Counted from the first letter of the stretch, positions 1 through 7,245 are shown. The stretch is DNA of 11,059 bases from Clostridiales bacterium (GCA_012511485.1 JAAZFZ010000148.1:1-11059); one strand, 5' to 3'. Numbers and translations: made by a program. Notes: generated from the letters alone by a model not told the origin.

Positions 1-156
1 ACAAATAACAGCAAGAAATCTGTAATTATTTTTATTTTATATTTAATTATATTTTAGTATTGTTTACTTTTATATATTATTATTAATAACAATAAGATTT
101 GATTAATGATATAAAAAATATTCGTAAAATATTAACAGATTGTAAATTGTAAGCAT
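1..156. other. AT-rich non-coding leader upstream of the head module
   Basis: Only about 20 of the first 150 bases are G or C, far below the coding sequence that follows. No open frame of useful length with a ribosome binding site is visible. Several TTGTTT-like and TATAAT-like strings occur, but in such AT-rich DNA none stands out as a promoter. It may be the spacer between an upstream gene and the head module and may contain the module's promoter, but I cannot place one. Confidence 0.5.
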
Positions 157-159
157 ATG

Positions 160-205
160 TCCGCTTTTGCTGCCGAAAACATGGCAACACAAGCGGATTT
201 TCTCT
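160..205 (+). terminator. Rho-independent terminator-like hairpin ahead of the small terminase gene
   Basis: TCCGCTT (160-166) pairs perfectly with AAGCGGA (191-197). Inside this, TG (168-169) pairs with CA (188-189) and TGCC (171-174) pairs with GGCA (183-186), leaving two single mismatches and an eight-base loop. The stem is followed directly by TTTTCTCTT. This has the layout of an intrinsic terminator on the plus strand. It lies about 40 bases before the first head gene, so it could end an upstream transcript or act as a leader attenuator. It also argues that the in-frame ATG at 157 is not the start of the small terminase. Confidence 0.55.
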
Positions 206-240
206 TAATTCTTGAAAGAACAAATATCGGAGGGCTGAAT

Positions 241-726
241 ATGAAGGGCAAAAAAATATCGCCTAAGGAAAGGCTTTTTTGTATCTACTATATTGAAAGT
301 AGAAGCGGCAGGGAGGCGGCCGCTAGGGCGGGCTTTTCAATATGCCCCGAAAAGGCGGCGGCAAAGCTGCTTATGAGGGATGATATCAAAAAGGAAATCA
401 CAAAGTGTTCAAAGGGCCGTGCTGCCGGCCTTGACGAGGTCTGTCAAGGCTACCGCCGCCTTGCCTTCGGGACGGTTGCGGACGCTTTGAGGCTCCTCTT
501 CTCCGAGGAAGCACTCACCGATGACAAGCTTGAAAAAATGGATTTGTTCAATGTTGCAGAAATCAAAAGGCCTAAGGGCGTAGGTTTGGAAATCAAATTT
601 TTTGACCGCCTCAAGCCCCTTGAGAGGCTCCAGACACTCAGCGAATTCGAAAACGAATCAGAGGGCGCCTTGGGCTTTTATCAGGCTCTTGAACGGGGAG
701 CAAAGGCGCTCGAAAACAGGAATTGA
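241..726 (+). CDS. terS: Phage terminase small subunit
   Basis: A 161-residue protein with the N-terminal pattern of the terminase small subunit family: SPKERLFCIYYIES, then a helix-turn-helix-like stretch with REAAARAGFS (about residues 24-33) and AAKLLMRDDIKKEI (40-53). In this family the N-terminus binds the phage packaging site and the C-terminus contacts the large subunit. The C-terminal part, with GLEIKFFDRLKPLERL (115-130), is also typical of these proteins. The start at 241 is chosen because GGAGG at 229-233 sits eight bases upstream. The longer in-frame start at 157 lies before a terminator-like hairpin and has no ribosome binding site. It is the first gene of the head module and is followed at once by the large subunit. 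Family assignment is from sequence pattern only. Confidence 0.85.
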   Translation: MKGKKISPKERLFCIYYIESRSGREAAARAGFSICPEKAAAKLLMRDDIKKEITKCSKGRAAGLDEVCQGYRRLAFGTVADALRLLFSEEALTDDKLEKMDLFNVAEIKRPKGVGLEIKFFDRLKPLERLQTLSEFENESEGALGFYQALERGAKALENRN

Positions 727-727
727 G

Positions 728-2002
728 GTGAATATAATCGGCTCGACAAGCTCTTTTAAAACCTTCACCGAAAAGCAGCTAAAGGTCTTGAGCTGGTGGT
801 GTCCATCAAGCCCTTTTAAAAACTATGACGCAATCATCTGTGACGGAGCAGTCAGAAGCGGCAAAACCGTGTGTATGTCAATTTCCTTTGTTGCATGGGC
901 AATGTGCTCCTTTCATGACTGCTCATTTGCCATTTGCGGCAAAACGATAGCCTCCCTTAGGCGGAATATTGTCCGCCCCGTTTTGCCCCTGCTCTCCGAA
1001 ATAGGCTTCTGCTGCAAGGAGAAGCTGGCACAGAATTATATTGACATCAGCCGTGACGGGAGAAAAAACCGCTTTTATCTTTTCGGCGGTAAGGACGAAA
1101 GCTCTGCTTCACTCATTCAGGGCATGACATTGGCAGGGGTGCTGCTTGATGAGGTTGCGCTCATGCCCCGCTCCTTTGTGGAGCAGGCTCTTGCCCGCTG
1201 CTCTCTCGACGGCTCGAAGCTCTGGTTCAACTGCAACCCGGAAAATCCGCTCCACTGGTTCCATGAGGAGTGGATAAAGAGGGCGCAGGAGAAAAACTGC
1301 CTCTACCTCCATTTTGTCATGGAGGATAACCCGTCCCTTACCCCCTCCATTATCCGCCGCTACAAAAGCCTTTACAGCGGTGCTTTTTACGAGAGGTTCG
1401 TTGAGGGAAAATGGGTTGCGGTTCACGGCCTTGTATATCCGATGTTTCATGTAGATACTCATGTCTGCGAGCCGCCGCAGGGAACACCCTGCGAATACTA
1501 TATTTCATGCGATTACGGCACTGTCAACCCCTCGTCATTCGGCCTGTGGGGCAAAATTGACGGGAGATGGTACAGGCTGTGCGAATATTACCACGACTCG
1601 AGGGTTCTCGGTGAACAGCGAACGGACGAAGAGCACTACAGTGCCCTTGAGGAGCTTGCGGGGGAACTGGACATCGAGGCCGTAATCGTGGACCCATCCG
1701 CAGCAAGCTTTATTGAGTGCATAAGGCGACACAGAAGGTTCCGTGTCATACCCGCCAAAAATGAGATAATTGACGGAATAAGAAAGGTTTCCGATGCACT
1801 CAAGGAGAGAAAAATTCTCATCTGTCCGCCTTGCAGAGATGCAATACGAGAATTTTCACTGTACCGCTGGGATAATACCGCTGTTCGTGACGCACCGCGC
1901 AAGGAGCATGACCATGCCATGGACGATATAAGATATTTCGTTTCGACGGCGCTGAGTGCAAACGAGAGCAGCTTTTTCTCAGTCTTTGTCAACAGGGAGT
2001 GA
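728..2002 (+). CDS. terL: Phage terminase large subunit (PBSX-like)
   Basis: A 424-residue packaging motor ATPase and nuclease that pumps DNA into the prohead through the portal. The Walker A motif GAVRSGKT is at residues 40-47 and the Walker B motif GVLLDE at 137-142. The coupling segment FNCNPENPLHWFHEEW (167-182) is characteristic of PBSX/Xtm-type large terminases. The RNase H-like nuclease shows the expected acidic residues: D262 in ISCDYGT, D322 in VIVDPSA, and D395/D399 in EHDHAMDD. Full length for the family, with no internal break. The GTG start at 728 is preferred: it follows the small-subunit stop by one base, has AGGA at about 717-721, and puts the Walker A at the usual distance from the N-terminus. 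The in-frame ATG at 602 would lie inside the small terminase gene. Confidence 0.95.
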   Translation: MNIIGSTSSFKTFTEKQLKVLSWWCPSSPFKNYDAIICDGAVRSGKTVCMSISFVAWAMCSFHDCSFAICGKTIASLRRNIVRPVLPLLSEIGFCCKEKLAQNYIDISRDGRKNRFYLFGGKDESSASLIQGMTLAGVLLDEVALMPRSFVEQALARCSLDGSKLWFNCNPENPLHWFHEEWIKRAQEKNCLYLHFVMEDNPSLTPSIIRRYKSLYSGAFYERFVEGKWVAVHGLVYPMFHVDTHVCEPPQGTPCEYYISCDYGTVNPSSFGLWGKIDGRWYRLCEYYHDSRVLGEQRTDEEHYSALEELAGELDIEAVIVDPSAASFIECIRRHRRFRVIPAKNEIIDGIRKVSDALKERKILICPPCRDAIREFSLYRWDNTAVRDAPRKEHDHAMDDIRYFVSTALSANESSFFSVFVNRE

Positions 2003-2042
2003 AGAAAACCAATAGCCACAAATACACAAAAGGAGGATGAGA

Positions 2043-3203
2043 ATGACATTCAAGCGAAAAAAAGAGCCGAATAAGCCCGCTCTTTCGGTTGTGCAGACAG
2101 GGCAGAGCTTAAGCTATCCCTTCAGAATACTCGACGGCTATATTCCGCTTGCATCGCCGCAGCTGCAAATGTTTTCGGCGCTGCGTGAAGCGGTACCCGT
2201 CATTGACGCCGCAATAACAAAGCTTGTGCGAATGACAGGCGGCTTTAAAGTCACCTGCACCTGCCCCAAAGCGAATGCGAGCCTTGACCGTTTTGTAAGA
2301 GGTGTCAGCGTCGGCGGCAACCAGTTCGGGCTGGATTCATTTGTTTCAACCTATTTTGAGCAGCTTCTCACCTATGGCACTGCACTCGGGGAGATTATTG
2401 CGGACTCCTCGGGCAGGGTTGCCGCTCTTTACAATGCACCACTAGAAAACATTGAGCTCAAAAGGAATAAAAACGGGCTGGATATTGACATCTGCATTGT
2501 AAGGGACGGTCTGGCGGTTCCTGTCAAGTACCCTGAGCTAGTTCTTATTTCTGCACTCAACCCCGAGCCGGGCGCTCTGGCGGGCAACTCCATTCTCAAA
2601 GGGCTGCCCTTTGTCAGCTCTGTATTGCTCAAGATTTTTAACACCATCGGTCTTAACTGGGAGCGTGTGGGCAATGTCCGTTTTGCCGTGACTTACAAGC
2701 CCCAGAACGATGCAGTTGACAGAGCATATGCCAAGGATCGTGCCCTTCAGGTTGCAAAGGAGTGGGGGGAGGCAATGCAGGCAGGCGGCAGCATCAAAGA
2801 TTTTGTAGCCGTGGGCGATGTCAGCATTAAGGTCATAGGAGCTGACAACCAGATTCTCGACAGCGAGGTTCCTGTTCGCCAGATACTCGAGCAGATTGTG
2901 TCAAAGACAGGCCTGCCTCCGTTCATGCTCGGGCTTTCGTGGTCCACAACAGAAAGGATGTCCTCACAGCAGGCGGATGCGCTCACCAGCGAGCTTGAGG
3001 CATTCAGACGTGTGCTGACACCTGTCATTGAGAAAATTTGCGGCACATATATCAGGCTTGAAGGCTTTTCGGGCAGCGTCAATGTTGAATGGAGCGATAT
3101 CACAATGCAGGATCAGGTTGAGGTCAGCAGGGCGATGCTCTATGAAGCTCAGGCAAAAAGGCTGATGAAAACAACCCATGAAGAAAAGGAGGTGTTACCA
3201 TAA
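2043..3203 (+). CDS. Phage portal protein
   Basis: A 386-residue protein in the position expected of the portal, the dodecameric ring at one capsid vertex through which DNA passes. Supporting segments are a repeated-contact N-terminus with REAVPVIDAAITKLVRMTGG (about 48-67), a central region with YNAPLENIELKR, the NSILKGLPFVSSVL helix (about 182-195), and a C-terminal LPPFMLGLSWSTTERMSSQQ (about 291-310). The last is a typical portal motif (PPxLLG...S..E....). The start at 2043 is preferred over the ATG at 2037 because AGGAGG (2031-2036) abuts the latter and lies six bases from the former. It follows the terminase by 40 bases, and its stop overlaps the start of the next gene. Short for a portal (many are 400-500 residues), but no domain is obviously missing. 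Confidence 0.85.
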   Translation: MTFKRKKEPNKPALSVVQTGQSLSYPFRILDGYIPLASPQLQMFSALREAVPVIDAAITKLVRMTGGFKVTCTCPKANASLDRFVRGVSVGGNQFGLDSFVSTYFEQLLTYGTALGEIIADSSGRVAALYNAPLENIELKRNKNGLDIDICIVRDGLAVPVKYPELVLISALNPEPGALAGNSILKGLPFVSSVLLKIFNTIGLNWERVGNVRFAVTYKPQNDAVDRAYAKDRALQVAKEWGEAMQAGGSIKDFVAVGDVSIKVIGADNQILDSEVPVRQILEQIVSKTGLPPFMLGLSWSTTERMSSQQADALTSELEAFRRVLTPVIEKICGTYIRLEGFSGSVNVEWSDITMQDQVEVSRAMLYEAQAKRLMKTTHEEKEVLP

Positions 3204-4171
3204 ACAAGGATTTCACATCACTTATATCTCCATTTTCACCTAATGAAAACGATATGTCTTTGATAAACAGATATGCCCGCAGGAGCCTTAATGAGGATGA
3301 TATCTACACCTTCAGCGTCATTCTTTGCGATAACGAGGTCGACCGTGACCTTGAAAGGTTTGATATCCCGACTTTAAGAAAACTCGCAGAGCTTTTTGTC
3401 GGGGTGACGGGAATTATTGACCACAGCATGAAAAGCTCCGACCAGAAATCCCGCCTGTTCAAAACCGATTTTGTGCAGGATTTCACTAAGACCACCACTG
3501 CGGGCGAGCCCTATACATTTATTAAAGGCACGGCATATATGATTAAGTCCGAAAAAAATGCCGAGCTGATTGAAGAAATTGATGCGGGGATAAAGAAAGA
3601 GGTCAGTGTAAGCTGCCGCGTTTCGCAAATACTCTGCTCCGTATGTAATACCGACAGAAAAAAAGGGCGTTGCAAGCATATTAAGGGTGAAAGGTACGGC
3701 GAAAAGGTCTGCCACACAATTCTTAGCGGGGCTGCGGATGCTTACGAATGGTCCTTTGTTGCCGTTCCCGCTCAGAGGGCGGCAGGTGTCACCAAATCAT
3801 TCGCCCCAAATAAGGAGGAAAAAGGCTTGAAAGAAATTTTGAAGGCATTAAGAGAGGAAAAGGATGAGGTTATTCTCAGCAAGACTAATGCCAAAGACCT
3901 CAGCGACCATATTTCTATGCTCGAAAAGCTATCGCAGGACGGCAAAAAGTACCGTGCCGAGCTTGAGCATGAGGTTATCCGCCTCGGTTCGGTTGCAATG
4001 CCGTACCTGAGTGCCGAAAGCCTTGAAGGCATTTGCAAAAGGCTGGAAACGGATGAGGTTCGCGCTCTTAAAAGTGCGTTTGAAGTGAGCGCACAGAAAA
4101 AGATGCCTCTCGTCCCCCAGCTTTCGGCTGATACAAAGCCTTTGCAGAATATTAACCAGTTTAAAATATAA
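3200..4171 (+). CDS. HK97-type prohead protease with zinc-binding-like insert and scaffold-like C-terminus
   Basis: Predicted capsid maturation protease. Numbering here is from the ATG at 3254. His57 in GIIDHSM, Ser118/Ser120 in EVSVSCRV and Glu165 in AYEWSFVAVPAQ match the His-Ser-acid layout and the E.S.V..PA motif of HK97 prohead proteases. Between the Ser and the acid lies CSVC (128-131), then CKH (140-142) and VCH (152-154), a cluster of Cys and His that could bind zinc. Residues 190-285 are charged and probably helical, as expected of an internal scaffold. ATG 3254 has no ribosome binding site, whereas GGAGG at 3188-3192 is seven bases before an in-frame ATA at 3200 that overlaps the portal stop (ATAA). 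I therefore prefer an ATA start, giving 323 residues. If that is wrong, the gene is 3254-4171 (305 residues). Confidence 0.8.
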   Translation: MNKDFTSLISPFSPNENDMSLINRYARRSLNEDDIYTFSVILCDNEVDRDLERFDIPTLRKLAELFVGVTGIIDHSMKSSDQKSRLFKTDFVQDFTKTTTAGEPYTFIKGTAYMIKSEKNAELIEEIDAGIKKEVSVSCRVSQILCSVCNTDRKKGRCKHIKGERYGEKVCHTILSGAADAYEWSFVAVPAQRAAGVTKSFAPNKEEKGLKEILKALREEKDEVILSKTNAKDLSDHISMLEKLSQDGKKYRAELEHEVIRLGSVAMPYLSAESLEGICKRLETDEVRALKSAFEVSAQKKMPLVPQLSADTKPLQNINQFKI

Positions 4172-4189
4172 AGTCAGGGAGGAAAAAAT

Positions 4190-4537
4190 ATGTCAGTTTC
4201 ATTTAACGGCTGCAACGAGAAATCAGTCACCTTTATAGCCGATGACGAGCTCACTGCCGGCGTTCCCGTTAAGGTCAGCGAAAACGACACTGTGTCCGCC
4301 TGCGATGCGGGTGACAGCTTCTGCGGGATATGCACAAGTGTGCGAAACGGCTATGCTACAGTTCAGCTCGGCGGCTTTGCCGTTATCCCCTTCACAGGCT
4401 CAACAGACCCGTCCGTCGGCTACTGTACGCTTGCAGCAGACGGCTCAGGCGGGGTAAAGGTTACCGCCACAGGCGGCAGAAGCCTTTTGGTTGTCAATGT
4501 TGATGCTGCCTCGGACATTGTCGGCATCATGCTTTAA
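4190..4537 (+). CDS. Putative capsid cement/decoration protein
   Basis: A 115-residue protein just upstream of the major capsid gene, where small decoration or stabilisation proteins are usually encoded. It is rich in Val, Gly, Ser and Thr, with alternating short beta-like stretches such as KSVTFIADDELTAGVPVKVS, GYATVQLGGFAVIPF and GGVKVTATGGRSLLVVNV. This is the pattern of trimeric beta-sandwich cement proteins of Clostridia prophages (DUF2190-like). No signal peptide or membrane segment. GGGAGG at 4178-4183 fixes the start. The role is inferred from position and composition; no catalytic motif is visible. Confidence 0.65.
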   Translation: MSVSFNGCNEKSVTFIADDELTAGVPVKVSENDTVSACDAGDSFCGICTSVRNGYATVQLGGFAVIPFTGSTDPSVGYCTLAADGSGGVKVTATGGRSLLVVNVDAASDIVGIML

Positions 4538-4555
4538 GCAGGAAAGGAGAATAAC

Positions 4556-5560
4556 ATGAACTTTGACAATATTAAGCTTGAAAAGGGCCTTTATACCACG
4601 GGGAAGTCCTTCACCGGCGCTCTTGAGAGCATGGACCCTTCCGAAAACTATGTGGGCACACCTCTTGAGGGGCTTGATGCCTATCAGCGCCAACTCAAGC
4701 GCTTTGACATTAAGGTCAGCGGTGCGGGGAGCGATGTTGTTGAAAAATTCTTCAAGACATCCGATTCTGCAGCCCTCTTTCCCGAATATGTATCCAGAGC
4801 GGTCAGGCAGGGCATGGAGTCGGCGGACGTTCTTCCGAGGATAATTGCCACTACAACTGTAATTGACGGGCTTGACTACCGCTCGATTACCTCCATCCCT
4901 ACTCAGGATGAAAAGGAGCTAAAGGCAGTCGGCGAGGGTGCATACATACCCGAAACCGTCGTCAGAACTCAGGAGAACCTTGTAAGGCTCCAAAAGAGGG
5001 GCCGTATGCTTGTGGCATCCTATGAAGCAATTCGATTCCAGAAGCTTGACCTTTTCACGGTAACGCTCAGGCAGATAGGCGCATACATCGCCCGCTCTCA
5101 GCTCAAGGATGCCGTGGATGTACTTATCAACGGCGACGGGAACTCGAACCCTGCCATAAGCGAAAATGTGGTAACGGCCAGCACACTTATCTACAGTGAC
5201 CTTGTGACCTTCTGGAACGGATTTGACCCGTATGAGCTCAACACCATCATTGCAAATCCGGATGAAGTCGAAACGCTGCTCAATCTCACGGAGTTCAAGG
5301 ATGCGGTTGCAGGGCTCAACTTCCAGGGAACGGGCAAAATGATTACTCCTATCGGTGCAGATTTGGTGAAATCCTCGGCTGTAACCAAGGGCTCGCTCAT
5401 TGGGCTTGACAGAACCTGTGCTCTTGAAATGGTCAAGGCGGGGGACATTATGACGGAATACGACAAGCTCATTGACCGTCAGCTCGAAAGGGCAGCAATA
5501 ACTTCAATTGCAGGCTTTGCAAAAATCTTCAGTGATGCTTCTAAAATCCTCAAAATCTAA
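4556..5560 (+). CDS. Phage major capsid protein (HK97 fold)
   Basis: A 334-residue protein that should form the icosahedral shell. Features of HK97-fold capsid proteins are SDSAALFPEYVSRAVRQGM (about 67-85), then DVLPRIIATTTVIDGLDYRS (an N-arm/E-loop-like segment), and a long spine-helix-like stretch with LFTVTLRQIGAYIARSQLKDAVDVLINGDG. A P-domain/A-domain part with LNTIIANPDEVETLLNLTEFKD follows, and it ends in a strand-rich tail with DKLIDRQLERAAITSI. The chain is near the usual length of mature plus short arm, so the assembly scaffold is probably supplied by the protease gene's C-terminus rather than by a long delta domain here. Start set by AAAGGAG at 4543-4549. It follows the cement gene by 18 bases. 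Confidence 0.85.
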   Translation: MNFDNIKLEKGLYTTGKSFTGALESMDPSENYVGTPLEGLDAYQRQLKRFDIKVSGAGSDVVEKFFKTSDSAALFPEYVSRAVRQGMESADVLPRIIATTTVIDGLDYRSITSIPTQDEKELKAVGEGAYIPETVVRTQENLVRLQKRGRMLVASYEAIRFQKLDLFTVTLRQIGAYIARSQLKDAVDVLINGDGNSNPAISENVVTASTLIYSDLVTFWNGFDPYELNTIIANPDEVETLLNLTEFKDAVAGLNFQGTGKMITPIGADLVKSSAVTKGSLIGLDRTCALEMVKAGDIMTEYDKLIDRQLERAAITSIAGFAKIFSDASKILKI

Positions 5561-5577
5561 ATTCCGGAGGTGATTTG

Positions 5578-5943
5578 ATGAGCCAGTGGGATGTACTGAC
5601 CGGACTCAGGCAAATCATCGCCCTTGACGAGGAAGGGGCAGCCCTGGCGCTGCCCCTTTGCTCAATGAGCCTGGATGAAATAAAAATAAGGCTTAGGGAC
5701 GGTGTCAGCCCAGAGGATATCCGGGTAACAAAAGCTGCGGTGGGTCTTGCCTACTATAAGCTTGTCGTTCGGCGACTTGCGGGGGAAGAGGCAATAACCT
5801 CGTTTAAGGCCGGTGATGTGACAGTGAGCAAAAGTTCAGCTGCCGCACTCGAAATCGCAGCAAAAATCAGGGATGAAAGCCTTGTGGACGCTTTGCCGCT
5901 AATGAAGGATGAGGAGTTCTTGTTCAGGCAGGTGAGAATATGA
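5578..5943 (+). CDS. Putative head-tail connector (adaptor) protein
   Basis: A 121-residue, largely helical protein directly after the major capsid gene, the standard place for the gp6/gp15-like adaptor ring that sits under the portal. Residues 1-70 are helical (LRQIIALDEEGAALALPLCS, then LDEIKIRLRDG and VTKAAVGLAYYKLVVRRLAG). These are followed by FKAGDVTVSKSSAAALEIAA, which resembles the beta-hairpin plus C-terminal helix of connector proteins such as YqbG. GGAGG at 5566-5570 points to ATG 5578 rather than the adjacent TTG at 5575. Its stop overlaps the next start by four bases (ATGA). Function is inferred from position and fold pattern; no single signature residue proves it. Confidence 0.6.
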   Translation: MSQWDVLTGLRQIIALDEEGAALALPLCSMSLDEIKIRLRDGVSPEDIRVTKAAVGLAYYKLVVRRLAGEEAITSFKAGDVTVSKSSAAALEIAAKIRDESLVDALPLMKDEEFLFRQVRI

Positions 5944-6278
5944 ATATTTCTTCTCTCATGAATCAGTTCGGGCGTGAAATGAGCCTGCATTTGCCCGACG
6001 GGTGGAGCTCAAACACCTATCACGGCTTTATCCAGCCCCTGAGATACAAGAATAAAATGTATCTCGGCGGTGTAAACACTCAAATCGGCTTTAACCAGCA
6101 GGGTCACTACCTGTATATAGGCCCGCCCGAGCATGACCTCACTGTTTTTGACAGCGGTGGCTGGCTGCTATGCAACGGCACTAAATACAAAATCGACCGT
6201 GCCGAAAAGGTATATGAAGGCAGCAAGGTTTTTTATATTTGGGCAATCATCAGAGTAATAGTTGAAATTGAGGATTAA
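5940..6278 (+). CDS. Putative head closure / head-tail joining protein
   Basis: A 112-residue, beta-rich protein translationally coupled to the connector gene by an ATGA overlap. It contains HGFIQPLRYKNKM, GHYLYIGPPEHDL, and a C-terminal strand-rich GTKYKIDRAEKVYEGSKVFY followed by IIRVIVEIED. The layout (small beta-barrel with a YLYIGP-type turn) is that of head-closure or minor capsid proteins of the YqbH/DUF3599-like kind, which plug the portal-connector channel after packaging. No signal peptide or membrane segment. The role is inferred from order in the module and from the motif. A tail-completion protein would be the alternative. Confidence 0.55.
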   Translation: MNISSLMNQFGREMSLHLPDGWSSNTYHGFIQPLRYKNKMYLGGVNTQIGFNQQGHYLYIGPPEHDLTVFDSGGWLLCNGTKYKIDRAEKVYEGSKVFYIWAIIRVIVEIED

Positions 6279-6290
6279 GGAGGGATTGAC

Positions 6291-7133
6291 CTGGACAGCA
6301 TCAGCCTTTTCCCCGAAATGATTGTCAACTGGCTCGCCAGTCAGCAGATACTTTCGGACATAAACTTCATGACGGAATACCCTCCCTGCGGCAAGGCAAT
6401 TCCTCTGAAAAGTCCTATTGTTGCCGTGGGCATCGAAACCGTCAAAATTGAGGATAAATTCACAACGGATGACCAGGGCAATACAATTGAGGAGGAATAC
6501 TGCCGCCTTGCAACAATTAACATCAGGCTTTCAATCCATGTTCCCTTTTCAATGGGAGGAGCGGCATGCCACGAGAATTTCACAAGAATTGTGGACTGCC
6601 TGACATTTGCTACGGATTTTAATATACTTGAATCCGGCTGCGACAGCGTTGAGGCGGACAGGGACACGGATGCCCTTGTATTAACTGGGCGGATAAGCAT
6701 ACTTGCCGATTTCTGCCCGGCAGACAGCACGGGTATAAATTTCACATCCTTTATCAATAAGGAACTGCTTTGCGGCTCACATATTAACAATTCCGACATT
6801 CATGTGACCGTACAAGACAAAGAAAATTGGAATGACCAGATTGTTCAGGGCTACTATATCGGGAGCGGCACCAACTCACGCACCTATAACCTGGGCTTTG
6901 AGCCAAAAACCGTTTTTGTCAGCGCATTGGAATACCCTCCTGTCGCCATTGACTTCAACGCCAGCACATATAAGAGCTATTTCGGTGTAGCTAACCGCAG
7001 CTACGGCTCACAGGGCATAGTTTTGACCTCAAATGGCTTTAAGCTCCTTCAGGGCAATCCGTATAACCTCAAGGGCTGCACAGCAGCTCTTAACGAGCCG
7101 GCGGAAATTTATATTTATATTGCCTTTAAGTAG
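6291..7133 (+). CDS. Neck/tail-terminator-like protein fused to a tail-fibre-like C-terminal domain
   Basis: The last gene of the head module, 280 residues if translated from CTG at 6291. AAGGAGG at 6277-6283 is seven bases from that CTG, while the first ATG (6318) has no such site. Residues 1 to about 158 alternate hydrophobic strands and polar loops and occupy the position of a tail-terminator or neck protein; I do not recognise a family signature there. From about residue 170 there is DIHVTVQDKENWND, a pattern common in tail fibres. It is followed by GYYIGSGTNSRTYNLGFEPK (about 187-206) and beta-rich C-terminal sequence typical of fibre tips (G.Y.G.G...Y.LGF.PK.V). The gene therefore seems to join a neck component to a host-binding type domain. 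No tail genes follow; the next feature is an inverted repeat. Confidence 0.55.
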   Translation: MDSISLFPEMIVNWLASQQILSDINFMTEYPPCGKAIPLKSPIVAVGIETVKIEDKFTTDDQGNTIEEEYCRLATINIRLSIHVPFSMGGAACHENFTRIVDCLTFATDFNILESGCDSVEADRDTDALVLTGRISILADFCPADSTGINFTSFINKELLCGSHINNSDIHVTVQDKENWNDQIVQGYYIGSGTNSRTYNLGFEPKTVFVSALEYPPVAIDFNASTYKSYFGVANRSYGSQGIVLTSNGFKLLQGNPYNLKGCTAALNEPAEIYIYIAFK

Positions 7134-7161
7134 GTTTGATTTATTCATCTTCTCCTTTCAC

Positions 7162-7230
7162 GCTCCCCGTGTCAGCATCAAAAGTGTTACTGTCAAGCAC
7201 ACAGATTTGATTACTGTCTGCACGGGGAGC
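7162..7230. repeat. Long imperfect hairpin downstream of the head module
   Basis: GCTCCCCGTG (7162-7171) is perfectly complementary to CACGGGGAGC (7221-7230). Further pairing is possible inside: CAG 7173-7175 with CTG 7218-7220, ATCAAA 7177-7182 with TTTGAT 7206-7211, and GTGT 7184-7187 with ACAC 7199-7202. The whole 69 bases can therefore fold into one arm. No T-run follows directly, so it is not a canonical intrinsic terminator. It could be a transcript-end stabiliser, a regulatory RNA structure or an element-end sequence. Confidence 0.6.
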
Positions 7231-7245
7231 AAGTTGAAAAATTTT

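Noticed and set aside
1..150. Specific promoter for the head module
   Set aside because: The AT content is so high that many -35/-10 look-alikes occur and none has a clearly better match.
157..240. N-terminal extension of the small terminase from ATG 157
   Set aside because: It has no ribosome binding site, overlaps a terminator-like hairpin, and the family N-terminus fits ATG 241 with GGAGG at the right distance.
1109..1462. Minus-strand open frame inside the large terminase
   Set aside because: It lies fully within a well-supported gene, has no family pattern, and is a shadow of GC-rich codons; the same holds for the other minus-strand frames between 1500 and 6800.
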